Source: Takakia lepidozioides
Taxonomy: Eukaryota; Streptophyta; Takakiopsida; Takakiales; Takakiaceae
Reading direction: 5' to 3'
Assembly: GCA_030704615.1 (NCBI GenBank)
Contig: CM060734.1
Location: forward strand, 21,204,001 to 21,268,000
DNA: 64,000 nt
Shown here: positions 38,901 through 48,845 of the stretch, piece after piece
Numbering within the stretch: the first letter of the stretch is position 1
How the letters are laid out: every line of letters starts with the position of its first letter
Position numbers and translations under genes: made by a program
Notes under the pieces: model-generated
What the model saw: the letters and a program-made list of their open reading frames with translations, nothing else
Database searches by the model: none
What the model was told of the DNA's origin: nothing

Positions 38901-40260
38901 TGCACGCATTGCAGGATTTCTTTTCGCATTGAACAAAAACCAGATGGCAAGTGAACGCCTCATTGGACAATGGAACGATTTTCGATTGATCTCGTATTAC
39001 ACTGGGACGTATCAGAGGACACTGGCCAAGGTTTGAAAGCGAACGAAAATCATTTGGATGGGCAACCATCCGTTGGCCCATTGAACGAATTTCGATTGAT
39101 CTCATATTACTCTGGGGCCTCTTACATGGCACATTGAACATAGTGGCCAAGTCTCAAAGCGAACCAAAATCATTTCGATGGCCAACCATCCGTCGAGCCA
39201 TCCGAATGAATTTTCGATTGATCTGATATTAGTCCGGGACCTGTGAGAGGGTGTCTGGAACGTGCTGGCAAAGTTTGGAAGCTAACAAAAATGGTTTGGA
39301 TGGGCAACCATCCGTTCAACCGTTGAATCTATTCTGTTGGAGCTGCTATTGCTTTGGGACCTGTTGGACTGTGTTTCGCGTGCTCGGGATTTGTTTTTCA
39401 TTCCGTTTTTGAATGGGGCGTGTAATGTAGCCATATGCAATGTGCGTGCCAAATTTGGGAGCGATCAAAATTCATTTGGACCCAAAACCACAGTTTCTTC
39501 CCTCTTTTGCACTCCAAACTTGGTTTGTGTTCTACTTCATGCACTCTTCATAGAGAGTTCTGCAATAGTGAGCGAAAGAGAACACCTTTTTGGGGGGGGG
39601 CATTTTTTTATTGGTCCAAAATTTTGGCGGGGGAGTAGCCGTGGGATGCTGGAAGCCGCAGAACGAAATTGAGCCAAAAACAAAATCGATACGTGCCAGA
39701 AACCCCCACTGAAAGGCAGTGCAAACCTATTTATTGGCTTAAAATAAATTTAAATTCAATTAAAAATGTGGAATGGCTTGAGGGGGGAGCGCGTCGATGG
39801 GGAGGCAAATGATTTATTCGTCTGTTGTGTCTCCGCACATGTTCAAGCACGTGCGGGCAAAAGAGGGGCTTCAACCACAACCGTTCAATGGGTGCAATAG
39901 CCGTGCACGCATTGCAGGATTTCTTTTTCGCATTGAACAAAACCAGATGGCAAGTGAACGCCTCATTGGACAATGGAACGATTTTCGATTGATCTCGTAT
40001 TACACTGGGACGTATCAGAGGACACTGGCCAAGGTTTGAAAGCGAACGAAAATCATTTGGATGGGCAACCATCCGTTGGCCCATTGAACGAATTTCGATT
40101 GATCTCATATTACTCTGGGGCCTCTTACATGGCACATTGAACATAGTGGCCAAGTCTCAAAGCGAACCAAAATCATTTCGATGGCCAACCATCCGTCGAG
40201 CCATCCGAATGAATTTTCGATTGATCTGATATTAGTCCGGGACCTGTGAGAGGGTGTCTG
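29940..40260 (+). repeat. Satellite subfamily B
   Basis: These units are about 1000-1003 bp long. Diagnostic variants are GATGGCAAG, GTCGAGCCATCCGAATG, GCTCGGGATTTG, CCCTCTTTTGC, ACTTGGTTTG and AACGAAATTGAGCC. An 11-bp deletion leaves CAGAGGACACTGG, and CACATGTTCAAG replaces the first CACGTG. Units are very similar to one another, as expected of a recent local expansion. Confidence 0.85.
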
Positions 40261-41168
40261 GAACGTGCTGGCAAAGTTTGGAAGCTAACAAAAATGATTT
40301 GGATGGGCAACCATCCGTTCACCCGTTGAATGTATTCTGTTGGAGCTGTTATTGCTTTGGGACCTGTTGGACTGTGTTTCGCGTGCTCACGATTTGTTTT
40401 TCATTCCATTTTTGAATGGGGCGTGTAATGTAGCCATATGCAATGTGCGTGCCAAATTTGGGAGCGATCAAAATTCATTTGGACCCAAAACCACAGTTTC
40501 TTCCCTCTTTTGCACTCCAAACTTGGTTTGTGTTCTACTTCATGCACTCTTCATAGAGAGTTCTGCAATAGTGAGCGAAAGAGAACACCTTTTTGGGGGC
40601 CAACCATCCGAATGAATTTTCGATTGATCTGATATTAGTCCGGGACCTGTGAGAGGGTGTCTGGAAAGTGCTGGCAAAGTTTGGAAGCTAACAAAAATGA
40701 TTTGGATGGGCAACCATCCGTTCACCCGTTGAATGTATTCTGTTGGAGCTGCTATTGCTTTGGGACCTGTTGGACTGTGTTTCGCGTGCTCACGATTTGT
40801 TTTTCATTCCATTTTTGAATGGGGCGTGTAATGTAGCCATATGCAATGTGCGTGCAAAATTTGGGAGCGATCAAAATTCATTTGGACCCAAAACCACAGT
40901 TTCTTCCCTCTTTTGCACTCCAAACTTGGTTTGTGTTCTACTTCATGCACTCTTCATAGAGAGTTCTGCAATAGTGAGCGAAAGAGAACACCTTTTTGGG
41001 GGGGGCATTTTTTATTGGTCCAAATTTTGGCGGGGGAGTAGCCGTGGGATGCTGGAAGCCGCAGAACAAAATTGAGCCAAAAACAAAATCGATACGTGCC
41101 AGAAACCCCCACTGAAAGGCAGTGCAAACCTATTTATTGGCTTAAAATAAATTTAAATTCAATTAAAA
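39766..41168 (+). repeat. Composite 1.4-kb satellite unit (A/B mosaic)
   Basis: At about 40599 the poly-G tract (TTTTTGGGGG) joins directly to CCAACCATCCGAATG of the third sub-monomer, repeating about 400 bp. Both halves share CATTCCATTTTTGAATGG, not seen in other units, so one half was copied from the other. The unit mixes A variants (CACGATTTG, AATGATTTGG) with B variants (CCCTCTTTTGC, ACTTGGTTTG). Confidence 0.85.
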
Positions 41169-41549
41169 ATGTGGAATGGCTTGAGGGGGGAGCGCGTCGA
41201 TGGGGAGGCAAATGATTTATTCGTCTGTTGTGTCTCCGCACATGTTCAAGCACGTGCGGGCAAAAGAGGGGCTTCAACCACAACCGTTCAATGGGTGCAA
41301 TAGCCGTGCACGCATTGCAGGATTTCTTTTTCGCATTGAACAAAAACCAGATGGCAAGTGAACGCCTCATTGGACAATGGAACGATTTTCGATTGATCTC
41401 GTATTACACTGGGACGTATCAGAGGACACTGGCCAAGGTTTGAAAGCGAACGAAAATCATTTGGATGGGCAACCATCCGTTGGCCCATTGAACGAATTTC
41501 GATTGATCTCATATTACTTTGGGGCCTCTTACATGGGAGGTTTGCTATT

Positions 41550-41775
41550 TCATGAGCATGAGCGGCATGAGCGGCATGAGCAGAGTAGTAACACAATCGG
41601 TTTTCATGAGCAGAAGTACAAATTTCGAAAATAAAAAACAATAAAAACAATAATTTAATGCAATGTGTCAGAAAAAACAAATATATTATTCGGCCCCTTG
41701 AAGGGAAAATTGCACTTTTGACAGTTGTGCTCATGATATTTCGTCTTCCGCTCATGCCAATTCCCATCGACATGT
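41550..41775 (-). repeat. Inner end of right arm with GCATGAGCG repeat
   Basis: A short array of GCATGAGCG-like units lies at about 41550-41582, followed by AT-rich DNA (AATAAAAAACAATAAAAACA) matching the left inner end. No gene is seen. Confidence 0.6.
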
Positions 41776-42145
41776 GCAAATATGGCGCCGAATTTCGCGG
41801 TAATAGGGTCCGTAACCTGAAAAAACGGCGACGTATTTCGCGGCAATAGGTCTCTCTGGCGAAAAATGGTGCCGAATTCCGCGGCTATAGGTCCCCTCAT
41901 GACAGGTAATTCGGCGCCATTTTTCCAGTGCATGTTCGGACTTAGCCAGTTTTCGGCCCAAAAAGAGAAATTCGGCGCCATTTTTCCAGACACGGTACCA
42001 GTGCATGTTGGGACTTAGCCAGTTTTCGGCCCCAAAAAGAGAAATTCGGCGCCATTTTCCCAAACACAGGTACCAGTGCATGTTGGGACTTAGCGAGTTT
42101 TCGGCCCCAAAAAGAGAAATTCGGCGCCATTTTTCCAGAAATGGC
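41775..42145 (-). repeat. Inner subterminal repeats (right)
   Basis: Units of about 50 bp with CGCGGYAATAGGT lie at 41780-41905. Three units of about 82 bp with AGAGAAATTCGGCGCCATTT and GTGCATGTTGGGACTTAGC lie at about 41905-42145. They match 6695-7070 in reverse complement. Confidence 0.75.
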
Positions 42146-42293
42146 CCCACAACTGCTTCTGTTGGATCTCAGTTTGAATGGAATATTGCCTCATTCCAGG
42201 AGTTTTGGGGTGCATTTCATTACACTGCAAAAAAAAGTCTGATACAGCAAAATGCATTTGAAAATATCCATATGGAGGATTCCGTTTGCCCCA

Positions 42294-45200
42294 TCAATGA
42301 TTTCTGGAATCCCTAAGGAGGAGTTTGTGCAGCTCGTTCACGCTCAACGCCGGTGCATGAATAAAGTCATCAATAGTCACGTTCATCCTCAACCTCTTCA
42401 GGTAAATGTAATACAGATGCTTGCACGGATAATACTTCGAACCCTTCTTTGCTTCCATCAACGAGAAGTCCGTACAGTTGCAAGTCGGCTCCACTCCAAT
42501 CGTAATTGTGTATACATCGTCGCGTACAGCCGAGCCGGCCGTTGCCATCCGATACACACGCCCAAGGCCGGGTGGGGGTACGTCCACGGAGCTCTGAATA
42601 GTGCAAGCCATCCCAAGAGCATTGGCAATCCGAGTCTCATTCAACTTGTTGGGAGGGTGTCGTCTCTTCACTCTTCCGAATCGCATTGTGAGATGTGCAG
42701 AATTGTCCAATCCGTCTCTACTGGACCGAGTAGTCTGCAATGGCTGGGTCTGAGGAGCCGGAAATGCGTGGGCCGGGATGTCTGTGCGTTGCACCATTCG
42801 AAATCCTGCTGCAGATAGAGCATCCGCCTCATTCTGAGAGAGGCTGCAACCCGGTGCAACAGGCCAGACGCCCGGAGGCTCCGGCATTCCCTGAATCCCG
42901 TACTTGGGCTTGCCAAATACACAGGTCATTATGTCGTGCCTACAGAACCAAAATGTCTGCGTTGTGGCGTGAGCAAATGTGGGAGTCAAAAATCTGCCGC
43001 TGAAACAAGGTGCAGGTACATCACCGTGTGGGTTCCTCCGAATCATCTCACCACAGCGTGCTCTCGTATCCACCCGGATGGCGCAACACTTCCCTCGAAA
43101 TGCCGGCAATGTCCTCGCAATTCTCCACTGTGACTCCGACACTCTTGTCTCCACAATGGGAATGTTGTATTGCTTTACTACAGATGGCTCGTTATGTTGC
43201 CGGGGCACGCGCCCTGTGCTCAAAGGAGATGGCAATCTTGAACGTGCAGGACTTCCGGTGCTCGACGAGACCTCCTCGGACAACATCACCGGACCACGAG
43301 GGAGCGTGCGAATATTCTTGTCAGCTCGCCATGAATCCTCTTCTCCGCCAGGTGCCTCGTCAAGTCTTCGTCTCACTGGACGGGTATGAACATCTCCTTC
43401 CAAATGTTGGCCTCTTCGCAGCAATGGCGTGTCCCGAAGGCCCTCTCGCAAGGCCGCCGCCCACTTCCGAGGATTCTTCGATCTGGAGGCAGTCCGCATC
43501 AGCATTTCCTGCCTGTCCGGCCCCAAGCCCCACTGTTTCCCTTTCAAGAACTCGTTGTACCTGTATTGCTGCATAATTGACCTCACAATGTCCTCCGTTG
43601 TGGCAGTGAGGATGTCCACCAGATGCGCCGCAGAGGAGGCACGCCAGGAAGAGTGCACAGATTCGGCCATGTTTGTCGTGGGCATATCGGTGTCGGAGTC
43701 GAGACACATTTCCTGCACAAGCACATGTTCAGGTTACAAGCAAGTTACAAATATGGCCAAGAATAATATCCAACGGGACGCGAATTCGTGCAACTCACCT
43801 CCCGCATATAGTCGCCGAACTGGAGGAAACGATAATGCCACCATGCTAGCCAACTGACCATTGCTCCTTCGTCTGATTTCCTTACAGCACCTGACGATGT
43901 CCACCAAGCCCGTATGCATGCAAACTGTGTCTCTGCATCATCCAAGATGGGAGCGCGCTTCCACGCAAGGCACATGGAACGGTGCTCCTCTCTGAAATCT
44001 GGCGCCACGAGCCTGGTTGTGTACTGCGAAAGGCTCTGCAGAAAATGGAACCCACAAGATCTCTCCTTGCCTTCCATGGGAACATTGGGGTCTTGCCCAT
44101 ACACCCTTCGGATGGCAACCCAATTTGCTTGTGCGTTGTCCGCCATGAAACCACGGAAATTGGGAGGGGGCAATCCCGCCTTGGCCATCTGTTCGTTTAT
44201 TCCCTGCCAAAGAAGCATCTCCGATTGTGTGTCCTCTCCTTTCATCTCACAAATAGCAATTGTCATTAGCATCCTGCAGTGGGTGTCGTAGACATGTGCA
44301 CCCATTGTCACCCACTGGTGATTTGTAATTCGCTTGATATGGTCGAACATGACCCAACTGTTTGACAAGTTCCCACTCGTCATCCTGTCGACCAGTTCGA
44401 CGCCACTGCCAGGTCCACACGTGGACATTTTGAATACGAAACAACGATCTGCCTCAGTCCCTTGTCCTGGAAACCTACTTCCATGAATGTAGTCATATCC
44501 ACATCGTCGCTTCACCTCCAGAATGGAGTGCATATCCGAGCCACGCCCAATTTTCTGTTTGCATGAGACAATGTGGTTTCGGACATTCGGTGAACATACG
44601 TGGGACACCGACTCCAGCAATGCCTCCATTTCCTTCTCGTCGAGAGGAACTCTATCGGAGCCGTCTTCCGACATAATTCTGGCCAATGCCATCTTATGGG
44701 CGGCTTGGAGCTGTATCTGTTTGGGTTTGGCACCCGGTCTCAACTTAACCTCCTCCTGAACGAGCTGCTCTGCATCGTGGGCAGCCTCCCGCGAGTTCCC
44801 CCTCGCCAATTTGTGACAATGGGAACCAACGTGTATGCAAGCTCGGGTGAGGTCAGGGAAACGGTGCAACACATAGAACTGCTTGGCATTACAAACAGAC
44901 ATGCAGTGTGGTGGTTCTTTGCAATGCACACACTTAAATGTGGAGTTCGGAACCTTCTCCTGAGCTCGAAATGGTTGATGAGCTGTGCCTGTCCAATCGG
45001 TCTCGTTCTTGTGACCTCTGGATTTAAAGTGGAAGCAAGTTGGGGAGAAACACCGCAACGCGCCCGCACAAACAACGTAGCGCACCCGCACACCATCAAG
45101 CATCTTCATGCTGGTGATTTTGGTAACGCACCAAGGATGACCGTCATGTTTTCTATCCATATCTGTCAACATTCCGGACGCCCTCGAGTAGTCCGCCCGA

Positions 45201-45886
45201 GGAGGGAACTCAAAGAAGATATTACTGTCGACGTCGGCGGGAAGGCATGTAACCAATTTAATTGCAAACTTGCTGTAGTCCAGCCCGGCCAGCTCCGACC
45301 GGTGTCCCTCCAGGTGAAGCCCTCGAAGAATTTCAAGAATAGATCGAACTGCGGTGCTCGTGCTGGGAATATGACTCCCTCCTCCACTGACGTCCATTGA
45401 GGACTTGCCTGATCTCCAGGACGACCTCAGAACTTCCATGACCTCATCTGCGTCGGACAGGTTGTGAACAACCCGGTTCTCGCTCGTCTTCATGGATGGG
45501 TTCGGCTCTGGATTTACTTCGTTGCGGACTTCTCTCTTTGAGGTAGCCACTCTCTGATTCGCGGATTGTTTCGTGGAAGGCGCCAGGATAGAAGGTGCAT
45601 TTGGCGGGCAAATGAAGTTACCAACAGCCCTGTATATGACGTTGTCCGATGGTGGAACTCGCCATTCCCTGCCATCGCCGAAATCATCGTGGAGCACAAC
45701 AATACTCTCGACAACAAGGCCATTTGAGTCCTTCCTTTCCTCCTCCAAAAAAACCGACCCCGGTTTCAGGTGGTATCGAACGCACAGATATTTCTCCATC
45801 ACCGGGCAGATGTCCCCTCTGCACGGAAATGAAGCTCTATGCTCGTGAGGAGGGCAGTACACTGTAGCGCTCGGGTTTTCCGCCAT
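42294..45886 (-). CDS. MULE-like transposase with SWIM finger (two exons)
   Basis: A predicted protein of about 1168 residues that would cut and join the element's ends in the nucleus. Exon 1 is 45886-43799 and exon 2 is 43712-42294, joined in phase 0 across an 86-bp intron. The ATG chosen (MAENPS) is the first in a frame that has no other ATG upstream, and the left arm has it too. Visible parts: a low-complexity region (about 110-180); a Cys/His cluster (about 253-358) that includes CAGALRC, CVHC and CIHVGSHCH and resembles the WRKY/GCM1-type clusters of some MULEs; a catalytic-like region with candidate acids D534 (HVYDTHC), D583 (FMADNAQAN) and E712 (TNMAESVHSS), with a C611/H614 pair between the second and third; and a SWIM finger, C1107-x-C1109 and C1126-x-H1128. 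Family membership rests on the SWIM finger and the NMAES motif. The catalytic residues are my assignment. No frame lesion is seen, so it could be active. Confidence 0.82.
43713..43798 (-). other. Intron of right transposase gene
   Basis: This 86-bp intron has donor GAG|GTGAGT and acceptor TTGTGCAG|GAA on the minus strand. Removing it joins MRE to EMCLDS in frame. Without splicing, the first exon runs on 17 codons to a stop. The boundaries fit plant GT-AG consensus, and the left copy has an intron at the same site. Confidence 0.85.
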
Positions 45887-46089
45887 GGAAGATGTGCACA
45901 CAAGATTGCCAGGATGGCGTGCGGGGAAGCTCCCTGGTAGAAGGGGGATGCAGCGATGGGAAGGAATGCGGTGCCGATTTGTCCGAGCGACGAAGCCTGA
46001 TCCAAATCCAGGGAGCCAACTATCTCAAAAATCCACAGTCAGAGTGTTAATGAACCTTGTCTCCGGAATGCGGCCCCTGGTCTTTGCGC

Positions 46090-47030
46090 AATAACTGCCA
46101 ACGGTATGCAGTCAGAAAGTGGGGGGCCGTCCGGATGATGTCGGCTGAAGGGGAGAAGCCGGCACCGTGCCGTCACATTACTACCCCCGAATGGAAATTT
46201 GGCACCCAATATCCAACAGGGGCCGCACGGATGAAGTCGTCTGGGGCAGAGATGTCGGCACCTGTCCGACAGAGAACATCCCCCGGATGGAAATTCAGCG
46301 CCGAATTTCCATTCGGATCCCCCCAAAAGAAGTCCTGTCGGGGGGTCAGGTCGAAAACTGGCCGACATAAAAACCTCCGCGGATGCAAAAACGGCGCCGA
46401 ATTTCCAACAGAGGAAGCCCGGATGAAGTCGACTCGGGCACAGAGGCCGGAGTGTGTGCGACAGAGAACATCCCCTGGATGGAGATTCGGTGTCGAATTT
46501 TCATCCGGGCCCACCAAAGGGAGTCGTGTCGGGGGGTCAGGCCGAAAACTGGACGGCATAAAAACATCCCCAGATGGAAAAACGGCGCCGAATTTCCATC
46601 CGGGGCGGTTCGGATGCAGTCGGGGAGGGGGGAGTGGCCTGCACTTGGCCGTCACATTTCAACCCCCGGACGGAAATTCGGCACCGAATATCGAACAGGG
46701 GACGTCCGGATGAAGTCGCCTCGGGCGCAGAGGCCGGCGAGTGTGCGACAGAAAACATCCCCTGGACGGAGATTCGGCGCCGAATTTCCATCCGGGCCCC
46801 CCCAAAGGAAGTCTTGTCGGGGGGTCAGACCGAAAACTGGCCGACATAAAAACCTCCACAGATGGGAAAACGGCGCCGAATTTCAATTCGGGGCCGTTCC
46901 AATGCAGTCGGGGAGAAGGGAGAGGTCGGCACCTGGCCGTCATATTTCAACCCCCGGGACGGAAATTCGGCACCGAATATCCAACAAAGCGGCGGAGAGG
47001 CGGCACCTCTCCGACAGAGACCATCCCCCG
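46090..47030 (-). repeat. Longer subterminal repeats (right)
   Basis: Repeat blocks carry ACAGAGAACATCCCC near 46270, 46455, 46743 and 47010, with the two middle copies 288 bp apart. Each block also carries GGGGGGTCAG, CCGACATAAAAACCTCC and AAACGGCGCCGAATTTC. There is one more block than in the left arm. Long frames on both strands here are repeat artefacts. Confidence 0.75.
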
Positions 47031-47830
47031 GATGGAAATTCGGCGCCGAATTTCCATCCTGCAGGTAATTCGAATCCCGGATGGATGGAAATTCGGCGCC
47101 GAATTTCCATCCAGCAGGTAAGTGGAATCCCGGATGGATGGAGATTCGGCGCCGAATTTCAATCCTGCAGGTAATTCGAATCCTGGATGAATGGAAATTC
47201 GGCGCCGAATTTCCATCCAGCAGGTAAGTGGAATCTCGGATGGATGGAGATTCGGCGCCGAATTTCCATCCTGCAGGTAATTCGAATACCGGATGAATGG
47301 AAATTCGGCGCCGAATTTCCATCCAGCAGGTAAGTCGAATCCCGCATAAATGGAAATTCGGCGCTGAATTTCCATCCTGCAGGTAATTCGAATCCCTGTT
47401 GGATGGAAATTCGGCGACGAATTTCCATCCAACAGGTAAGTCCGATCGGTGCCGTATGGATATTCGGCGCCGAATTTCCATTCGCCATGTATTTCTGCGC
47501 GAGGAATTACCTTCGTGCAGGTAATTCCCATATAAGAATTACCTTCCTGCAGGTAATTCCAATCGATGTTAATTCCTCGTCCATAATTACCTACACGAAG
47601 GTAATTCTCATATGGGAATTACCTGCAGGAAGGTAATTCTTATATGGGAATTACCTGCACGAAGGTAATTCCTCGCGCAGAAATACATGGCGAATGGATA
47701 TTCGGCGCCGAATATCCATACGGCACCGATCTGACTTACCTGCTGGATGGAAATTCGGCGCCGAATTTCCATTCATCCGGTATTCGAATTACCTGCAGGA
47801 TGGAAATTCGGCGCCGAATTACCTGCTTGA
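47030..47830 (-). repeat. Nested GGCGCC palindromes (right)
   Basis: GGCGCC centres lie at about 47041, 47094, 47146, 47200, 47253 and 47305, a period of about 53 bp, mostly inside the perfect palindrome core GAAATTCGGCGCCGAATTTC. A larger palindrome is centred near 47588, where GCCATGTATTTCTGCGCGAG (47484) meets its reverse complement ending at about 47692. This half of the arm is better preserved than the left. Confidence 0.82.
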
Positions 47831-48430
47831 GGGAAATTTGGCGCACCGCCCTACCTGCGCGGATGGAAATTCGGCGCCGGATTTCCATCCGCGCGCTTTC
47901 GAATTACCTGCGTGAGGGAAATTTCCAGCGCCGCCCTACCTCCGCGGATGGAAATTCGGCGCCGGATTTCCATCCGCGCGCTTCCGAATTACCTGCGTGA
48001 GGGAAATTTCCAGCGCCGCCCTACTTCCGCGGATGGAAATTCGGCGCCGGATTTCCATCGCGGGCTTCCGAATTACCTGCGTGAGGGAAATTTGGCGCAC
48101 CGCCCTACCTGCGTGGATGGAAATTCGGCGCCGGATTTCCATCCGCGCGCTTCCGAATTACCTGCGTGAGGGAAATTTCCAGCGCCGCCCTACCTCCGCG
48201 GATGGAAATTCGGCGCCGGGTTTCCATCCGCACGCTTCCGAATTACCTGCGTGAGGGAAATTTCCAGCGCCGCCCTACCTCCGCGGATGGAAATTCGGCG
48301 CCGGATTTCCATCCGCGGGCTTCCGAATTACTTGCGTGAGGGAAATTTCCACCGCCGCCCTTCCTCCGCGGATGGAAATTCGGCGCCGGATATCCATCCT
48401 GCTGCGCTCCGAATTACTTGCAGGATGGAA
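47830..48430 (-). repeat. 85-bp subterminal tandem repeats (right)
   Basis: About seven units of 84-86 bp share GGATGGAAATTCGGCGCCGG, CTTCCGAATTACCTGCGTGA and CCAGCGCCGCCCTACC. They correspond to 620-1400 in the left arm, which has about two more copies. Confidence 0.85.
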
Positions 48431-48486
48431 ATCCGTCGCCGGAATTCCATCGTGCAGCTCTCCGAATTACCTCTACGTTGGAAATT

Positions 48487-48617
48487 CGGGGACTGTTTAC
48501 GTCGATTTTCATCCGACATGGAGGGCTTCATCCGACATTTAATTGCGCAGTTGGGCAATAAATGTCGACGGCCGTCGGTTATTATTCGGGCTGGCGACGC
48601 ATGGCTTCCTGGACACG
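48487..48617 (-). repeat. Right conserved terminal block
   Basis: This is the reverse complement of the left terminal block, with only a few substitutions. It includes the palindrome CGACGGCCGTCG and two TTCATCCGACAT copies. The last shared bases are GGACACG. They sit within a 13-bp palindrome, ACACGGGCCGTGT (48613-48625), that spans the boundary. Confidence 0.6.
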
Positions 48618-48649
48618 GGCCGTGTTTGACCCATACTGACATAAAAAAA

Positions 48650-48845
48650 CAGGCACAGAGTCTATCACAGTCTGACACAGCCTATCACAGCCTAGTACAG
48701 TTTGTCACAGCCTATCACAGTCAGTCACCGTCCAACACAGCCAGACACAGCTCGACACAGCTAGCCACAGTCCGACACAACCAGTCACAGCTCGGCACAG
48801 TCACAGCCCGACACAGCTTGGCACAGCCCGTCACAACGTTCACAG
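48650..48845 (+). repeat. 10-bp minisatellite
   Basis: About 18 degenerate copies of a 10-bp unit, ACAGYCNRNC (for example CACAGCCTAT, CACAGTCTGA, CACAGCTCGA), run in register, with one slip near 48800. The array starts about 35 bp outside the right end of the giant element. No coding role is seen. Confidence 0.85.

Larger units (their letters stand above)
8952..41535 (+). repeat. 1.0-kb satellite array, about 32 copies
   Basis: Head-to-tail copies of one unit run without interruption. Taking ATGTGGAATGGC as the phase mark, copies start at 9169, 10182, 11196 and so on to 41169. Thirty-two starts are seen and the usual spacing is 990-1014 bp (mean about 1006, leaving out two long units). Each unit has an AT-rich block (TAAATTTAAATTCAATTAAA), a CACGTG-containing block, three or four diverged sub-monomers of about 120 bp sharing GGGCAACCATCCGTT, a poly-G tract (CTTTTTTGGGGGGG) and a CAAATTTTGGCGGGGGAGTA block. 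Frames of 60-235 codons recur in many units, but indels move them from unit to unit, which argues against coding. It is not 5S rDNA and shows no rRNA sequence. Confidence 0.97.
476..48617. mobile_element. Giant MULE-like inverted-repeat element with satellite core
   Basis: The segment begins and ends with inverted copies of one sequence: CGTGTCCAGGAAGCC at 476 on the plus strand, and the same at 48617 on the minus strand. The two arms stay alignable for about 7 kb, carry one transposase gene each, and face each other across a 1-kb satellite array. A SWIM finger and an NMAES motif place the transposase in the Mutator-like group, whose members often have long terminal inverted repeats. I found no target-site duplication: 467-475 and 48618-48626 do not match. 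The ends are therefore the limits of arm homology and not proven cut sites. An alternative reading is two separate elements in inverted orientation on either side of a satellite array. Confidence 0.6.
41536..48617 (-). repeat. Right inverted arm
   Basis: This is the inverted counterpart of 476-7343. It begins at GGGAGGTTTGCTATTTC, where the satellite breaks off in mid-unit, and ends at TTCCTGGACACG. It is the better preserved arm and its transposase frame is open. Sequence differences from the left arm occur throughout, in repeats, coding region and intron. Confidence 0.85.

Noticed and set aside
8952-41535. Recurrent frames of 60-235 codons in satellite units, on both strands
   Set aside because: The frames shift from unit to unit with one-base indels, both strands are equally open, and no known motif appears. 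The recurrence comes from repetition of the DNA.
8952-41535. 5S rDNA or other rRNA gene array, suggested by the regular 1-kb period
   Set aside because: No 5S, 5.8S or large rRNA sequence is seen in the unit, and no Pol III terminator follows a conserved core.
44600-45400. 266-codon plus-strand frame opposite the transposase gene
   Set aside because: It is antisense to a well-supported coding exon and has no independent motif.
476-48617. Assembly mirror artefact (one arm assembled twice)
   Set aside because: The arms differ by many substitutions, repeat copy numbers, the intron acceptor and coding indels, which a mirror artefact would not give. Local errors at the gap remain possible.
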